64,000 nt of DNA from Deltaproteobacteria bacterium (GTDB taxonomy: Bacteria > Myxococcota_A > UBA796 > SXON01): assembly GCA_947445035.1 (NCBI GenBank), contig CANFCK010000022.1, positions 16,231-80,230 of the forward strand, read 5' to 3'. Of the stretch, positions 29,247 through 38,944 are shown piece by piece. Positions within the stretch are counted from its first letter, which is position 1; each line of letters begins with the position of its first letter. The notes under the pieces were generated by a model that did not search any database, was not told the origin of the DNA, and worked only from the letters and a program-made list of their open reading frames with translations. Both the position numbers and the translations under genes were made by a program.

Positions 29247-29642
29247 TCAGTTTGACACCCGATTTTTGATCGCGGCGACGATTGTCCCCACCGCGGTCCC
29301 CGGTCCGAAAACAAGCGCCACCCCGGCCGCGTGCAGCGCCGACACATCTTCGTCGGGAATGATGCCGCCGACCAGCACCACCGCGTCGCCACGCCCCTCC
29401 GCACGGAGGCCAAGGACCACTTCGGGCACCAACCGGTCGTGGGCGCCGGAGAGCACCGAGAGCCCCACCACATCGACGTCCTCATCGACCGCCGCCCGCA
29501 CGATCTGCTCGGGTGTTCGGTGGAGGCCGGTGTAGACCACTTCCATCCCCGCGTCCCGCAAGCCCCGCGCGACGACCTTGGCGCCGCGGTCGTGGCCGTC
29601 GAGGCCGGGCTTGGCGATGAGCACGCGGATGGGGCGGTCCAT
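29247..29642 (-). CDS. Cobalamin B12-binding domain protein (methylmalonyl-CoA-type mutase small subunit)
   Basis: RVLIAKPGLDGHDRGAKVVARGLRDAGMEVVYTGLHRTPEQIV; DVVGLSVLSGAH; VVLVGGIIPDEDV; DxHxxG motif. Confidence 0.93.
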   Translation of the reverse strand: MDRPIRVLIAKPGLDGHDRGAKVVARGLRDAGMEVVYTGLHRTPEQIVRAAVDEDVDVVGLSVLSGAHDRLVPEVVLGLRAEGRGDAVVLVGGIIPDEDVSALHAAGVALVFGPGTAVGTIVAAIKNRVSN

Positions 29643-29645
29643 GGG

Positions 29646-30788
29646 CTAGGCCAAGTAGCCGCGCGCGATCACAATGCGCTGGATTTCGCTGGTACCTTCG
29701 TACAGCGTGGTGATGCGGGCGTCGCGGAAAAGGCGTTCGACCTCGTATTCCTTGGAGTACCCGTAGCCGCCGTGAATCTGCAGCGCTTTGTCGGCGCAGA
29801 AGTTGGCCGTTTCCGAAGCGGCGAGCTTCGCCATCGAACAGTGGTGGCTGGCCGTAGCTTTGTCGCCTTTGTCCTTGGAGACGGCGGCCCGCCACGTCAA
29901 CAACCGCGCCGACTCGATGCGGGTGGCCATGTCGGCGACCATCCACTGGATCGCCTGGTTCGCAGCGATGGGCTTGCCGAACGCCTCGCGCTGCTTGGCG
30001 TAGGCCACCGCGAGGTCGAAGGCCCGCTGGGCGATGCCGAGCGCCTGGGCGGCGATCCCGATGCGCCCGCCGTCCAAGGTGGCCATCGCGATGCCAAACC
30101 CTTTGCGCTCCTCTGCAAGCCGGTTGGCGACAGGCACGAAGAGCTTGTCGAAGTTAAGCTCACTGGTCGCCGACGAGGTGATCCCCAGCTTGTCCTCGGG
30201 CTTGCCGATCCCGTACCCCGCCCAGTCCGCTTCGAGGATGAAGGCGGTGACGCCCTTGTGGCGTTCTTCCACCGCGAGGTTGGCGTAGGCCACGCACACC
30301 TGCGCCTTGGGCGCGTTGGTGATCCAGATCTTCGAGCCGTCCAGCTGGTACCCACCTTCGACCGGGGTGGCCTTGGTGCGCTGCGCCCCGGCATCGGAGC
30401 CGGCGTTGGGCTCGGTCAGGGCGTAGCAGCCGAGCTTTCGGCCCGAGGCGAGGTCGGGCAGGTACTTCGACTTCTGCGCTTCGTTGCCGTAGGTGAGGAT
30501 CGGCCAGCACACCAGCGAGTTGTTCACGCTCATGGTGACGCCCACCGACGCGTCCGCGTAGCATATTTCCTCGAGCGCCACGACGTAGGCCAACGTCGAC
30601 ATGCCCGCGCCGCCGTAGGCCTCGGGCACGCACATTCCCAAAAAACCCATCTCCGCGAGGCTTTGCACCTGGGCGGTAGGGAAGCTGTGCGCATGGTCGC
30701 GTGCCTGCGCGCCCGGCATCACCTCGCTACGAGCGAAGTCCCGTGCCAGTTTCTGGATTTCCTGGATGTCGTCCGGGAGCTCAAACAT
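29646..30788 (-). CDS. Acyl-CoA dehydrogenase
   Basis: ALTEPNAGSDAGAQRTKA; GSKIWITNAPKAQVCVAYA; QIHGGYGYSKEYEVERLFRDARITTLYEGTSEIQRIVIARGYLA. Confidence 0.96.
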   Translation of the reverse strand: MFELPDDIQEIQKLARDFARSEVMPGAQARDHAHSFPTAQVQSLAEMGFLGMCVPEAYGGAGMSTLAYVVALEEICYADASVGVTMSVNNSLVCWPILTYGNEAQKSKYLPDLASGRKLGCYALTEPNAGSDAGAQRTKATPVEGGYQLDGSKIWITNAPKAQVCVAYANLAVEERHKGVTAFILEADWAGYGIGKPEDKLGITSSATSELNFDKLFVPVANRLAEERKGFGIAMATLDGGRIGIAAQALGIAQRAFDLAVAYAKQREAFGKPIAANQAIQWMVADMATRIESARLLTWRAAVSKDKGDKATASHHCSMAKLAASETANFCADKALQIHGGYGYSKEYEVERLFRDARITTLYEGTSEIQRIVIARGYLA

Positions 30789-30843
30789 GGTGGCCTCGCA
30801 AAGCCCGTGTCTTATCCTGAATGGCGCTTCATTTCCAGCGGGC

Positions 30844-31428
30844 TCAGGCCTGCTCGGGCCGTTTCATCCACTTGACGTCGGCCGGCGCCCTCCACGCCGC
30901 CATCGCGTCGAGCAGCGGCCCCGGCTCCGTCCCCCGGATCAGCCGGCCGCCATCGACCGGGCGGACGAAGCCCTCCGCCACGAGGTGATCGACCGCGCCG
31001 AGGAGCGGCGCCCACAGACCGGCGATGTCCAGCACGGCGACCGGCTTCTGGTGCAGTCCGAGTAGCCCCCAGGTGTAGACCTCGAAGAGCTCCTCAAGGG
31101 TGCCGACGCCCCCGGGAAGCGCGACAAAACCGTCGGCGAGCTCGGCCATGCGGGCCTTGCGGACGTGCATCGACGGCACGACCTCCAGCCGGGTGAGGCC
31201 GGGGTGGCCGACCTCCTTTTCCTCCAGGTGCGCGGGAATCACCCCGATCACCGGCACGCCGCGAGCCAGAGCCGCGTCGGCAAGAATGCCCATGATGCCC
31301 ACGCCACCGCCACCATAGACGAGCTGCATCTGCCGCACGGCAAGCTCGTCGGCGAGGGCGATGGCAGCGTCGGCGTAGACGGGGCGCACGCCGGTCAGGG
31401 AACCACAAAAGACCGCGAGAGAGCGCAT
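30844..31428 (-). CDS. LOG family protein (TIGR00730-type)
   Basis: [63 protein letters not shown]. Confidence 0.94.
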   Translation of the reverse strand: MRSLAVFCGSLTGVRPVYADAAIALADELAVRQMQLVYGGGGVGIMGILADAALARGVPVIGVIPAHLEEKEVGHPGLTRLEVVPSMHVRKARMAELADGFVALPGGVGTLEELFEVYTWGLLGLHQKPVAVLDIAGLWAPLLGAVDHLVAEGFVRPVDGGRLIRGTEPGPLLDAMAAWRAPADVKWMKRPEQA

Positions 31429-31556
31429 AGCGGCGGCTATCCTCTAAAGTTGGAACCAACCCGGGCGATGCAGACACCCCAGGGACGCCATGCGGTCATG
31501 AACTCGGTGACACCCGGCTGCGCGGGCGGCGAATCCTGGTCGGCGCAGGCGGGCCG

Positions 31557-32183
31557 CTACCCCCCGACACAATGCCGCGACAGCGCCGCATCCCACGCCG
31601 CCCTCGACGCCACCGACCCCTCGGGAATCCATCCGGGCGGCGGCCGCTCCGCCGCACAGGGGATCGCGAGGCTGTGGACGGTAGCTTCGAGCTCGCGGCC
31701 GCCAGCGTCGCGACACACTCTGGACGGACAGGCCTCGATCGCCGGGGCGTCGCCGCGGTCGATGTGGGTGCGCCAGAAGCCGCGCCAGTAGTCGAAGGCG
31801 AAGCGCTCGTTGGTGTGGGGGGCGAGAAGCGCCCAGCGCTCGCCGGCATCGGTCACCGCTTCGGTGCGGCGGGCTTGTTGTCCGGCGACGTGCGTGGCAC
31901 AGCCGACCTCGTAGATCGTGGAGTGGCAGAGCGCGAAGGCGGCGGGACCGTCATCGGTGCGCTCCACGGCCTCGGCCTGGCGGAACCGGCACTCGTCGTC
32001 CCAGGGGTGGGGAACGTCGGGACAGCGGGGCCACTCGGCGAAGCGAACCACTGCCTCCATCTTACAGGCACCGTCAAGCTCGGGGCAGGTGGACATCGCC
32101 GTGGGGAAGTCGGCGGCGTCCCCCGACGCGCGCACCCGTTCGGCGTCGGAGAGGCCCGCACAGGCGAGCAAAACCAGCGTCAC
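31557..32183 (-). CDS. Cys-rich hypothetical lipoprotein
   Basis: GTG start VTLVLLACAGLSDAERV (lipobox LLAC); several Cys; overlaps upstream gene stop. Confidence 0.6.
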   Translation of the reverse strand: MTLVLLACAGLSDAERVRASGDAADFPTAMSTCPELDGACKMEAVVRFAEWPRCPDVPHPWDDECRFRQAEAVERTDDGPAAFALCHSTIYEVGCATHVAGQQARRTEAVTDAGERWALLAPHTNERFAFDYWRGFWRTHIDRGDAPAIEACPSRVCRDAGGRELEATVHSLAIPCAAERPPPGWIPEGSVASRAAWDAALSRHCVGG

Positions 32184-33439
32184 CGGCGAACGCGCCGACG
32201 CCACAGCCCCGGCGCTGCCAAAAGCAGGAGCGCCGGAGCGCCGGCACAGCTCGACGTCTCCGCCTCCGCCTCGTCTTCCACCGGCAGCGGCGGCTCTCCC
32301 CAAACGCCGTCTTCGCCGGTGTCCTGGGCCGCGTCCTCGCAGTCGTGCTCGCCGACGATCCCCTCCCCGCACAGCGCGACCAGCCCGTCCAACTCCTCGG
32401 TGTAGGTGAGGAACCAGGCGCTTTGGGGTTCATAGAGCCCGCTCGGGTAGATCACCACGTCCTGCGTGGCTTCTTCTGGGGCGTAGCGCAGATGGAGGCG
32501 GGTGAGGAAGGGGGAGGAGACCTCCGAGCCGGCGGCGACGAGCTCGTCGCTGGTCAGGGGCGAGGCGCTCCAGAGCACGCTCTGTTCCCATAGCGCTGCG
32601 CCCGCGTACTCGGTGAGCCAGGTGCCACCCAGGAACGCTTCGGTCAACTGGCCCGCGTAGAAGGCAGCGAAGTCCTCGTCGCGCACCATGCACGCAGCCT
32701 CCATCGTGGTCTCAGCCATGTTGCTGATCCCCACCCGGTACGCTGGAGAGTCGGTCAACACGTACGCAACGAGGTCCTGTTCCCCCGGAGACACGGTGGC
32801 GCCCAGCCGAATCGGCAGCACGACGGTGTCCCCCGTCGACGCGTAGCGAAGCTGAATCGGCTCCAACCAGATCGGCTCGGTGTCGGGCAGCAGGTCCAGC
32901 CCGATGCGGGCGGCGAGCATGTACTGCCCCGCGTCGAGGTACTCCTGAACGACGGGCTCGGAAGCCTCCGGAATCACGAAGCCTTCGCCATCGAGCCAGG
33001 CGACGAGGCCCCCCGCATCGCTCGCGTCGAGCACAAAGAACTCATAGGTCCCGACCACAAAGGTCGACAGGATCGCCACCCCATCGGAGGGCTCGCCGGG
33101 CGCGCCCCCGCCAGTGTCGGAGCCGGTGTCGGTCGTGTCGAGGTCAAACCATTCACAGCCCAACGTCCCGATCCGCGGCGCCGTGTAGGCATCGAAGCGC
33201 GCGAACAACTCGTTGCTCACGACGCTGACATCCTGCGCCGTCAGCACCGCAGGGACCGGGACGATCAGCGCGAAGTCGGTCGGTGCCAAAAGTGCGTCCA
33301 CCGCCATGGTGATCGCGAGCCGGTCGGCGTTCTGGGCGATGATCACCTGCGAGGCGCTCGTGAGCACCGGCGTGCCCGGCCGGGCGCCCCATGTTCCGCA
33401 GCCCGCCTCTGCCGCCGTCACCAAGAAGGACAACCACAT
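32180..33439 (-). CDS. DUF2330-like secreted protein with MYXO-CTERM-like tail
   Basis: MWLSFLVTAAEAGCG signal; SASQVIIAQNADRLAITMAVDALLAPTDFALIVPVPAVL resembles DUF2330; tail SSCAGAPALLLLAAPGLWRRRVRR. Confidence 0.8.
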   Translation of the reverse strand: MWLSFLVTAAEAGCGTWGARPGTPVLTSASQVIIAQNADRLAITMAVDALLAPTDFALIVPVPAVLTAQDVSVVSNELFARFDAYTAPRIGTLGCEWFDLDTTDTGSDTGGGAPGEPSDGVAILSTFVVGTYEFFVLDASDAGGLVAWLDGEGFVIPEASEPVVQEYLDAGQYMLAARIGLDLLPDTEPIWLEPIQLRYASTGDTVVLPIRLGATVSPGEQDLVAYVLTDSPAYRVGISNMAETTMEAACMVRDEDFAAFYAGQLTEAFLGGTWLTEYAGAALWEQSVLWSASPLTSDELVAAGSEVSSPFLTRLHLRYAPEEATQDVVIYPSGLYEPQSAWFLTYTEELDGLVALCGEGIVGEHDCEDAAQDTGEDGVWGEPPLPVEDEAEAETSSCAGAPALLLLAAPGLWRRRVRR

Positions 33440-33540
33440 CTCACCTCCGTAGCCGCTACGGCTCGACCGTGCTCTGTTGGGGTGGAAGCAGGTCGCGTCG
33501 AACCACAGCTCTCTTGACACGTCAACCCCACCATGCGACG

Positions 33541-34488
33541 ATGCCCCCCACTGTGGGTGGTGCCATGCGCCTTTCGATGGGTTCGGTCGGCTTCGTCAAG
33601 AAGGAAGCGGCCAAGTCGCTCGCGCCGGGGAACAAACAGGCGGTGGTCATCGCCGTCGCCGCGCAGAAGGGCGGGGTTGGCAAAACGACGACCACCGTGA
33701 CCCTGGGCGCGGCGTTGGCCCGCTACTTCGAGATGGAGGTGCTGCTCGTCGATCTGGACGCCCAGGCCCACGTCAACCTCGCGCTTCGCAGCATCGTCCA
33801 CGCCGGTGGCGACTCGCTCGCAGAGCTTTTGGAGGAGCCGACTACGCGGGAGGTGGCAGAGATCGCCGTCGGCACGAAGGTGCCGGGGCTGGAGATCACG
33901 CCCGGCTGCCCAGAGCTGGCCCGCGCCGAGAATCGGCTCTCCACGCGCATCGGCAAGGAGCTGGTGCTGCGCGAGCTGTTGAGCGTCAGTCGCACCCACT
34001 ACGACATCATCCTGCTCGACTGCCCGCCGAACCTCGGCAACCTCACCATCAACGGGCTCGTCGCGGCCGACTGCGTGCTGGTTCCCTGCAATCCGGCGAT
34101 GCTGGCCGTTTCCGGTGTGGAGGGCCTGCTCGGCGCGGTGGCTGAGGTCCGCGCCGCCCTCAACCCTTCGCTCGAGGTGCTCGGACTCGTGCTCACCCGC
34201 GTCGATCAGCGAAGCGGGGCCACCAACCAGATGATCACCCAGCTCCTGATCGAGAACTGGGAGGACCTGCTGGCGCCGGTCCAGATCAGCGCGGACGCAG
34301 CCCTGGCCAAGGCCCAGATCGAGGGGACCGATGTGTACGCCTTCGACGCTCACAGCCGTGCCGCTGGGCAGTACGTCGAGCTGGCCGAGTGGACGATCGC
34401 TCGACTGGCGGCGATGGGACTTCGTCGTGAGGGTGCGGCGACGGAGACCGGCGATCAGGCGCCTGGCGTCGTGGCTTCGGAAGGATAG
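33541..34488 (+). CDS. ParA/Soj-family ATPase
   Basis: VIAVAAQKGGVGKTTTTVTLGAALA; EVLLVDLDAQAHVNLAL; YDIILLDCPPNLGNLTINGLVAADCVLVPCNPAMLAVSGVEGLL. Confidence 0.94.
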   Translation: MPPTVGGAMRLSMGSVGFVKKEAAKSLAPGNKQAVVIAVAAQKGGVGKTTTTVTLGAALARYFEMEVLLVDLDAQAHVNLALRSIVHAGGDSLAELLEEPTTREVAEIAVGTKVPGLEITPGCPELARAENRLSTRIGKELVLRELLSVSRTHYDIILLDCPPNLGNLTINGLVAADCVLVPCNPAMLAVSGVEGLLGAVAEVRAALNPSLEVLGLVLTRVDQRSGATNQMITQLLIENWEDLLAPVQISADAALAKAQIEGTDVYAFDAHSRAAGQYVELAEWTIARLAAMGLRREGAATETGDQAPGVVASEG

Positions 34489-35798
34489 CCTCCGCCCGCG
34501 CGCCGACGACGAACGAGCGTCCCCGCCGCCAGCAGCGCTCCGCAACCAGCGCTCCCACCCGCGTCGCAACCACAGTCCGTGGCCGGCGTGCTCACGCTGT
34601 CGCGGCCGCCGTCCTCCGAAGAATCGCCTTCCCCCATATCCGCGGTGTCCCCGGTGTCCTGGATCTCGTCGGGAATGCCCTCGTTTCCGTACTCGAAGGC
34701 GCCGATGTCCCACGCGGCGTTCATCAGGTTGCGCGGCCACTCGTTGGCGGGGTGCACATATTCGGACTGAGGACCGAGCTCGCCGGGGTCGGTCCCGGCG
34801 TCGATGAGGAGCGAGGTCGCCGCCAGCGTGAAATCCAGTTGGGAGCCGTTCACGAACTCGGGATTCCCGTCCGCGTCACTCCAACTCGTGGTGTAGACCG
34901 CCGCCGCCTGTGAGCTGAGGCTCCCGGGCCCTGAAAGTACGGTGTTGACGACCTCGGCAGGGGTCTCCATGTCGGCGCCGATGCTCAGGAAAAGACCCCG
35001 GTTGTGGTGGTTGACCAACGTGCTGTTGATCACGTGGAGCGCGTGGATGGGGTTCATGCCGCTCGCCTCCAGTCCATAGGAGATGAGCGCGTTGTTGGAG
35101 GTCGTGCTCACCTGCTCGACGATGCTGCCGATGATCCAGGCGTCCCCTGCGTTCGGGAGGTCGATCTCGTAGCTGGCGGTGCCGCCCTCCTCGTCGGTCA
35201 AGCGGCTCACCAGGATGACGTTGCGCAGGGCGCGGGACTTGAACAGGTGGCCGACGTTGCCGCGGTGGCTCCAGGAGGAGCGAAACATCACCGACGCGTA
35301 GTGACCCAGGTACAGATTGTGGGAGTACCCATCCCCGGCGCCGTTGTGGTCGAACTCGCTTCGGACAATCTCCACATTCCCCGTGCCGTCCTCGGCCGGG
35401 GAGCCGAGGATGCCGTTCTGGTTGTCGCGGAAGAGGCAGTCGCGCACGATGAGGTTCGTGCCCTGATGGCGGATGCCGGCCCCGTTGGCGTCCGGAACCG
35501 ACGCGCCGATGAAGTTGAGGTTCTCGATGGTGGCCGTGGGCGCCTGGATCACGAAGATGCCCTTGTCCTGCGCCAGCGCCGCACCGGTCCCGTCGAGCGT
35601 CGGGCGGCCGTTGACCCCCCGAATGGTCAGATTGTCGGTGCTCCAGGCGCAACTGTCGCCGGCGTAGTCGCCCTCGGCCTCCACCTCGATCACGTCGCCA
35701 GCAGCGGCCGCGGCGATCGCAGCGCACGGTTGGGGGTAGGTGCCGGACGGGCCAACGGTCAGGGTCGCGGCGAAGGACGAGGCGAGGAGAAAAAGCAT
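34455..35798 (-). CDS. Right-handed beta-helix secreted protein with MYXO-CTERM-like tail
   Basis: Signal peptide MLFLLASSFAA; LTIRGVNGRPTLDG, ATIENLNFIGA, LIVRDCLFRDNQNGI, VNTVLSGPG; tail DCGCDAGGSAGCGALLAAGTLVRRRRAGGG. Confidence 0.85.
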   Translation of the reverse strand: MLFLLASSFAATLTVGPSGTYPQPCAAIAAAAAGDVIEVEAEGDYAGDSCAWSTDNLTIRGVNGRPTLDGTGAALAQDKGIFVIQAPTATIENLNFIGASVPDANGAGIRHQGTNLIVRDCLFRDNQNGILGSPAEDGTGNVEIVRSEFDHNGAGDGYSHNLYLGHYASVMFRSSWSHRGNVGHLFKSRALRNVILVSRLTDEEGGTASYEIDLPNAGDAWIIGSIVEQVSTTSNNALISYGLEASGMNPIHALHVINSTLVNHHNRGLFLSIGADMETPAEVVNTVLSGPGSLSSQAAAVYTTSWSDADGNPEFVNGSQLDFTLAATSLLIDAGTDPGELGPQSEYVHPANEWPRNLMNAAWDIGAFEYGNEGIPDEIQDTGDTADMGEGDSSEDGGRDSVSTPATDCGCDAGGSAGCGALLAAGTLVRRRRAGGGYPSEATTPGA

Positions 35799-35881
35799 CG
35801 GGGGCTGGTAACGTGTCACCTGAAAAGCAGGTGGGCGCGCGCTCACGGGGCAGCCGGCTACTCCCGTAGCCCCGAGGTGGG

Positions 35882-36646
35882 CTAGCTCCCGGCGAAGTCC
35901 GCCTTTCGCCGAGCCAGGAACGCGGCCATTCCCTCCTTCTGGTCGGCGGTCGCAAAGCACAGTGCGAAGAGCTGCCGTTCGCTGACCAGCGCGGCGCTGA
36001 GGGACTGCCCATCGTTGTCGAGGATGGCGCGCTTGCACAAACGCACCGCGACCGGACCGTTGGCGGCGATCTGGTGGCCGAGCGCGATCGCCTCGGCCAC
36101 CACGTCCTCGCAGACGCGCAACGCGAGTCCGAGTTGCACGGCCTCTTCCGCTTTGACGTTGCGACCGGTGTAGCAGAGCTCCCGCGCGCGCTGAGAGCCG
36201 ACGCGGCGCACGAGGCGCTGGGTTCCGCCGAAGCCGGGGATCACGCCAAGCTTCACCTCGGGCTGGCCGAAGACCGCGCTCGGCGACGCGAGGATCAGAT
36301 CGCAGGCCATCGCCAGCTCGCACCCACCGCCCAGGGCGAAGCCGTTGACTGCCGCGATCGTGGGAATCGGCAGCGCTTCGAGCCGGTCGAGCACGCCCTG
36401 TCCGAACGCGGCGAAGGCGTGTGCCTGCATGGTGTCCATCTCGACCATCGCCGCGATGTCGGCGCCAGCGACGAAGGCCTTTTCGCCCCCGCCGCGGAGC
36501 ACCAAGGCGCGCGCGTCCCCCACATCTGCCAGGATGGCGGCCAGCTCGTCCAGCACCTGCCGGTTCAGGGCGTTGAGCGCCTTGGGCCGGTCGATGGTGA
36601 CCAGGAGCAGGGCTCCCGTCACCTCGCCGTGGACGAACTCGCCCAC
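35882..36646 (-). CDS. Enoyl-CoA hydratase/isomerase
   Basis: VTIDRPKALNALNRQVLDEL; GGGEKAFVAGADIAAM; AAVNGFALGGGCELAMACDLILASPSAVFGQPEVKLGVIPGFGGTQRL. Confidence 0.95.
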   Translation of the reverse strand: MGEFVHGEVTGALLLVTIDRPKALNALNRQVLDELAAILADVGDARALVLRGGGEKAFVAGADIAAMVEMDTMQAHAFAAFGQGVLDRLEALPIPTIAAVNGFALGGGCELAMACDLILASPSAVFGQPEVKLGVIPGFGGTQRLVRRVGSQRARELCYTGRNVKAEEAVQLGLALRVCEDVVAEAIALGHQIAANGPVAVRLCKRAILDNDGQSLSAALVSERQLFALCFATADQKEGMAAFLARRKADFAGS

Positions 36647-36650
36647 GCGC

Positions 36651-37508
36651 TTACCGCGCCTCGTAGGTGTAGAAGCCGCGGCCGGACTTGCGGCCCAGCC
36701 AGCCGGCTTCGACATACTTCCGGAGCAGCGGGCTCGGTCGATATTTGCTGTCGCCGAGGCCGCCGTGCAGCACCTCCATGATCGCCAGGCAGGTATCCAG
36801 CCCGATGAAATCGGCGAGGGTCAGCGGCCCCATCGGCACGTTGGTACCGAGCTTCATGGTGGTGTCGATGTCTTCACGCGTGCCGATGCCTTCGTACAGC
36901 GCCTGCACCGCCTCGTTGATGTAGGGCATCAGGATGCGGTTGGCGATGAACCCGGGAATGTCCCGCGACAGCGTCGTCGTCTTGCCCATCTTTTCCGCCG
37001 CCGCCTTGACCGCGTCGTAGGTCTCGTCGGTGGTGGCCATGCCGCGGATAAGCTCCACCAGCTGCATCAACGGCACTGGGTTCATGAAGTGCATGCCCAT
37101 CACCCGCCCGGGGCGGTCGGAGTGCGCCGCGATCGCCGTCACCGAAATGCTGGAGGTGTTGGTCGCCAACAGCGAGCTCTTCCGCACCTTCTGGCTGAGG
37201 TCCTCAAAAATCTTGTACTTGAGCGCCACGTTCTCGGTGGCGGCCTCAATCACGAGGTCACCGTCCTCGTGCAGCGCGGTGTCCGTTCCCCAGCGGATGC
37301 GGCTGACGATGCCTGCCGCCGCCGCTTCGTCGATCGTGCCTTTCTTCACCAGGCGGCCGAGCGAGTTCTTGACGGTGCCCAGGCCCTTGTCGAGTGCGCC
37401 TTGCGCGATGTCGGTCACCGTCACGTCGAAGCCCGCGGCGGCCGCGACCTGCGCGATGCCGTTGCCCATTTGTCCTGCGCCAACGACGCCGATCCTGACG
37501 ATGTTCAT
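36651..37508 (-). CDS. 3-hydroxybutyryl-CoA dehydrogenase
   Basis: IVRIGVVGAGQMGNGIAQVAAAAGFDVTVTDI; GMHFMNPVPLMQLVELI; DIPGFIANRILMPYINEAVQALYEGI; FIGLDTCLAIMEVL. Confidence 0.96.
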   Translation of the reverse strand: MNIVRIGVVGAGQMGNGIAQVAAAAGFDVTVTDIAQGALDKGLGTVKNSLGRLVKKGTIDEAAAAGIVSRIRWGTDTALHEDGDLVIEAATENVALKYKIFEDLSQKVRKSSLLATNTSSISVTAIAAHSDRPGRVMGMHFMNPVPLMQLVELIRGMATTDETYDAVKAAAEKMGKTTTLSRDIPGFIANRILMPYINEAVQALYEGIGTREDIDTTMKLGTNVPMGPLTLADFIGLDTCLAIMEVLHGGLGDSKYRPSPLLRKYVEAGWLGRKSGRGFYTYEAR

Positions 37509-37601
37509 CTGCCCTCCGTGAGGGGCCCGGCTAACGCATCGATGGTGGGCACGCGACGGCGGCGGCGCCCTTCGCGCTCCCCCTGCCGCGCGACCAGAAG
37601 G

Positions 37602-38174
37602 CTAACTCCCGTACTTGACCCCGCACCCATACGGCTTGATCGTGGGCGTCGCGACCGCGCGGCCAGCGGAGATGTCCGAGATCGCAGCGTTCACGTAGTT
37701 CAACGACGCTCCCGTGCCCTTGCCCATCGGGGCGTTGTCGAGCGCGCCAGAGTACACCAGCGTGCCCTTCGGGTCGACGACGAACATGTTTGGCGTGGTG
37801 GTGGCGCCGTACAGGCGGCCGACCGCGCCGCTCTCGTCGAGGAGTACGGGGTAGCTCATCCCCCAGTCGGCCACGGCCGTCTTGTTGGCGTCCAGGCCGG
37901 CGCCCTGCTTTCCAGGCGCGCCGGAGTTGACCGCGAGCCACACGACACCGCCGGCGGCGGCCGTGGCGGGTTGGGTCTTCAGCGGGCCCTCGCCGTGCGC
38001 GTACACGACGAACGGACAACCAGGGTTGAACCACTCCAACACCACGGTCTTTCCTGCGAAGGACGACAGACGCACCTCCTTGCCGGCCAGATCGGTGAGC
38101 GTGAAGTCGGGCGCGGACTGGCCGACGGTCGGGGCAGCGGCGGCGGAGAAAAGAGAAGCAATGAAGAGGGTCAT
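37602..38174 (-). CDS. Redoxin/AhpC-TSA family secreted protein
   Basis: Signal peptide; GQSAPDFTLTDLAGKEVRLSSFAGKTVVLEWFNPGCPFVVYAHGEG. Confidence 0.88.
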   Translation of the reverse strand: MTLFIASLFSAAAAPTVGQSAPDFTLTDLAGKEVRLSSFAGKTVVLEWFNPGCPFVVYAHGEGPLKTQPATAAAGGVVWLAVNSGAPGKQGAGLDANKTAVADWGMSYPVLLDESGAVGRLYGATTTPNMFVVDPKGTLVYSGALDNAPMGKGTGASLNYVNAAISDISAGRAVATPTIKPYGCGVKYGS

Positions 38175-38878
38175 CGGGGCTCCGAAGGGTTGAGGGTCAG
38201 GGTGTAGGCTTGGTCGCCCCGCGTGACCACGAGGCGTGCGTCAGGCGGGATCGGGGCGTTGAACATGGCGTCCAGCACGAGCGTCCCACTTTCTTCGTGC
38301 CAACTCGGGGCCCAGACGCCCTCGAGCGGCACCGATGGGAAGACATCGAAGGGCCCCGGCCCCGGCAGGCGGAGGTTCAGGGTCGAGCCAAGCGAGTGCT
38401 TTCCGGTGAATGGTTTCGGCAGGCGCGAGCGGTAGGAGCTCAAGGGCGGTGGAGGTGCGTCCCCCACCACGGCCACGGTCGCCCGGGCCGCGCCTTCACC
38501 TCGCACACAGATGTCGCGACACAGGAGCCACGTCGCGGCCGCGTCGAGCACGAGCGGTCCGGGCGTGTCGGTGGACACGACGAAGACAAACCCCGTCCGA
38601 CCGGTGTAGCCATAGTTGGTCAGGCCGTCCGCAGTAAAGCGCGTGGGCGCGGGCCAGGCGGGGCCGATCACCTCGGGCAAGGTCGTGAGGCGAACATCCG
38701 TAGCGAGGCCGCTCTGGCCCGGATTTTCCCAATAGATATGCCATCCGTCGGGCACGTCGAGCACCACCGCCACATCGACGCTCGACCCCAACTGTACCCG
38801 TTCGGACGCGGGCGCGACGGTCATCGTGACGGGAGGGGCGACCGAGGTGGCGGTCATCGCCAGTGGAAGCAGCAGCAC
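38171..38878 (-). CDS. DsbD N-terminal (DsbC-like) domain protein, standalone
   Basis: LDVPDGWHIYWENPGQSGLATDVRLTTLPEV; TWLLCRDICVRGEG; ends without DsbD TM or C-terminal thioredoxin domain. Confidence 0.82.
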   Translation of the reverse strand: MLLLPLAMTATSVAPPVTMTVAPASERVQLGSSVDVAVVLDVPDGWHIYWENPGQSGLATDVRLTTLPEVIGPAWPAPTRFTADGLTNYGYTGRTGFVFVVSTDTPGPLVLDAAATWLLCRDICVRGEGAARATVAVVGDAPPPPLSSYRSRLPKPFTGKHSLGSTLNLRLPGPGPFDVFPSVPLEGVWAPSWHEESGTLVLDAMFNAPIPPDARLVVTRGDQAYTLTLNPSEPR

Positions 38879-38944
38879 GGGGCAAAGGTAGACGCGATCG
38901 AGGCGACGTGCACGCGGGGAGACAAATTGTGTCCGGTCGATGCC

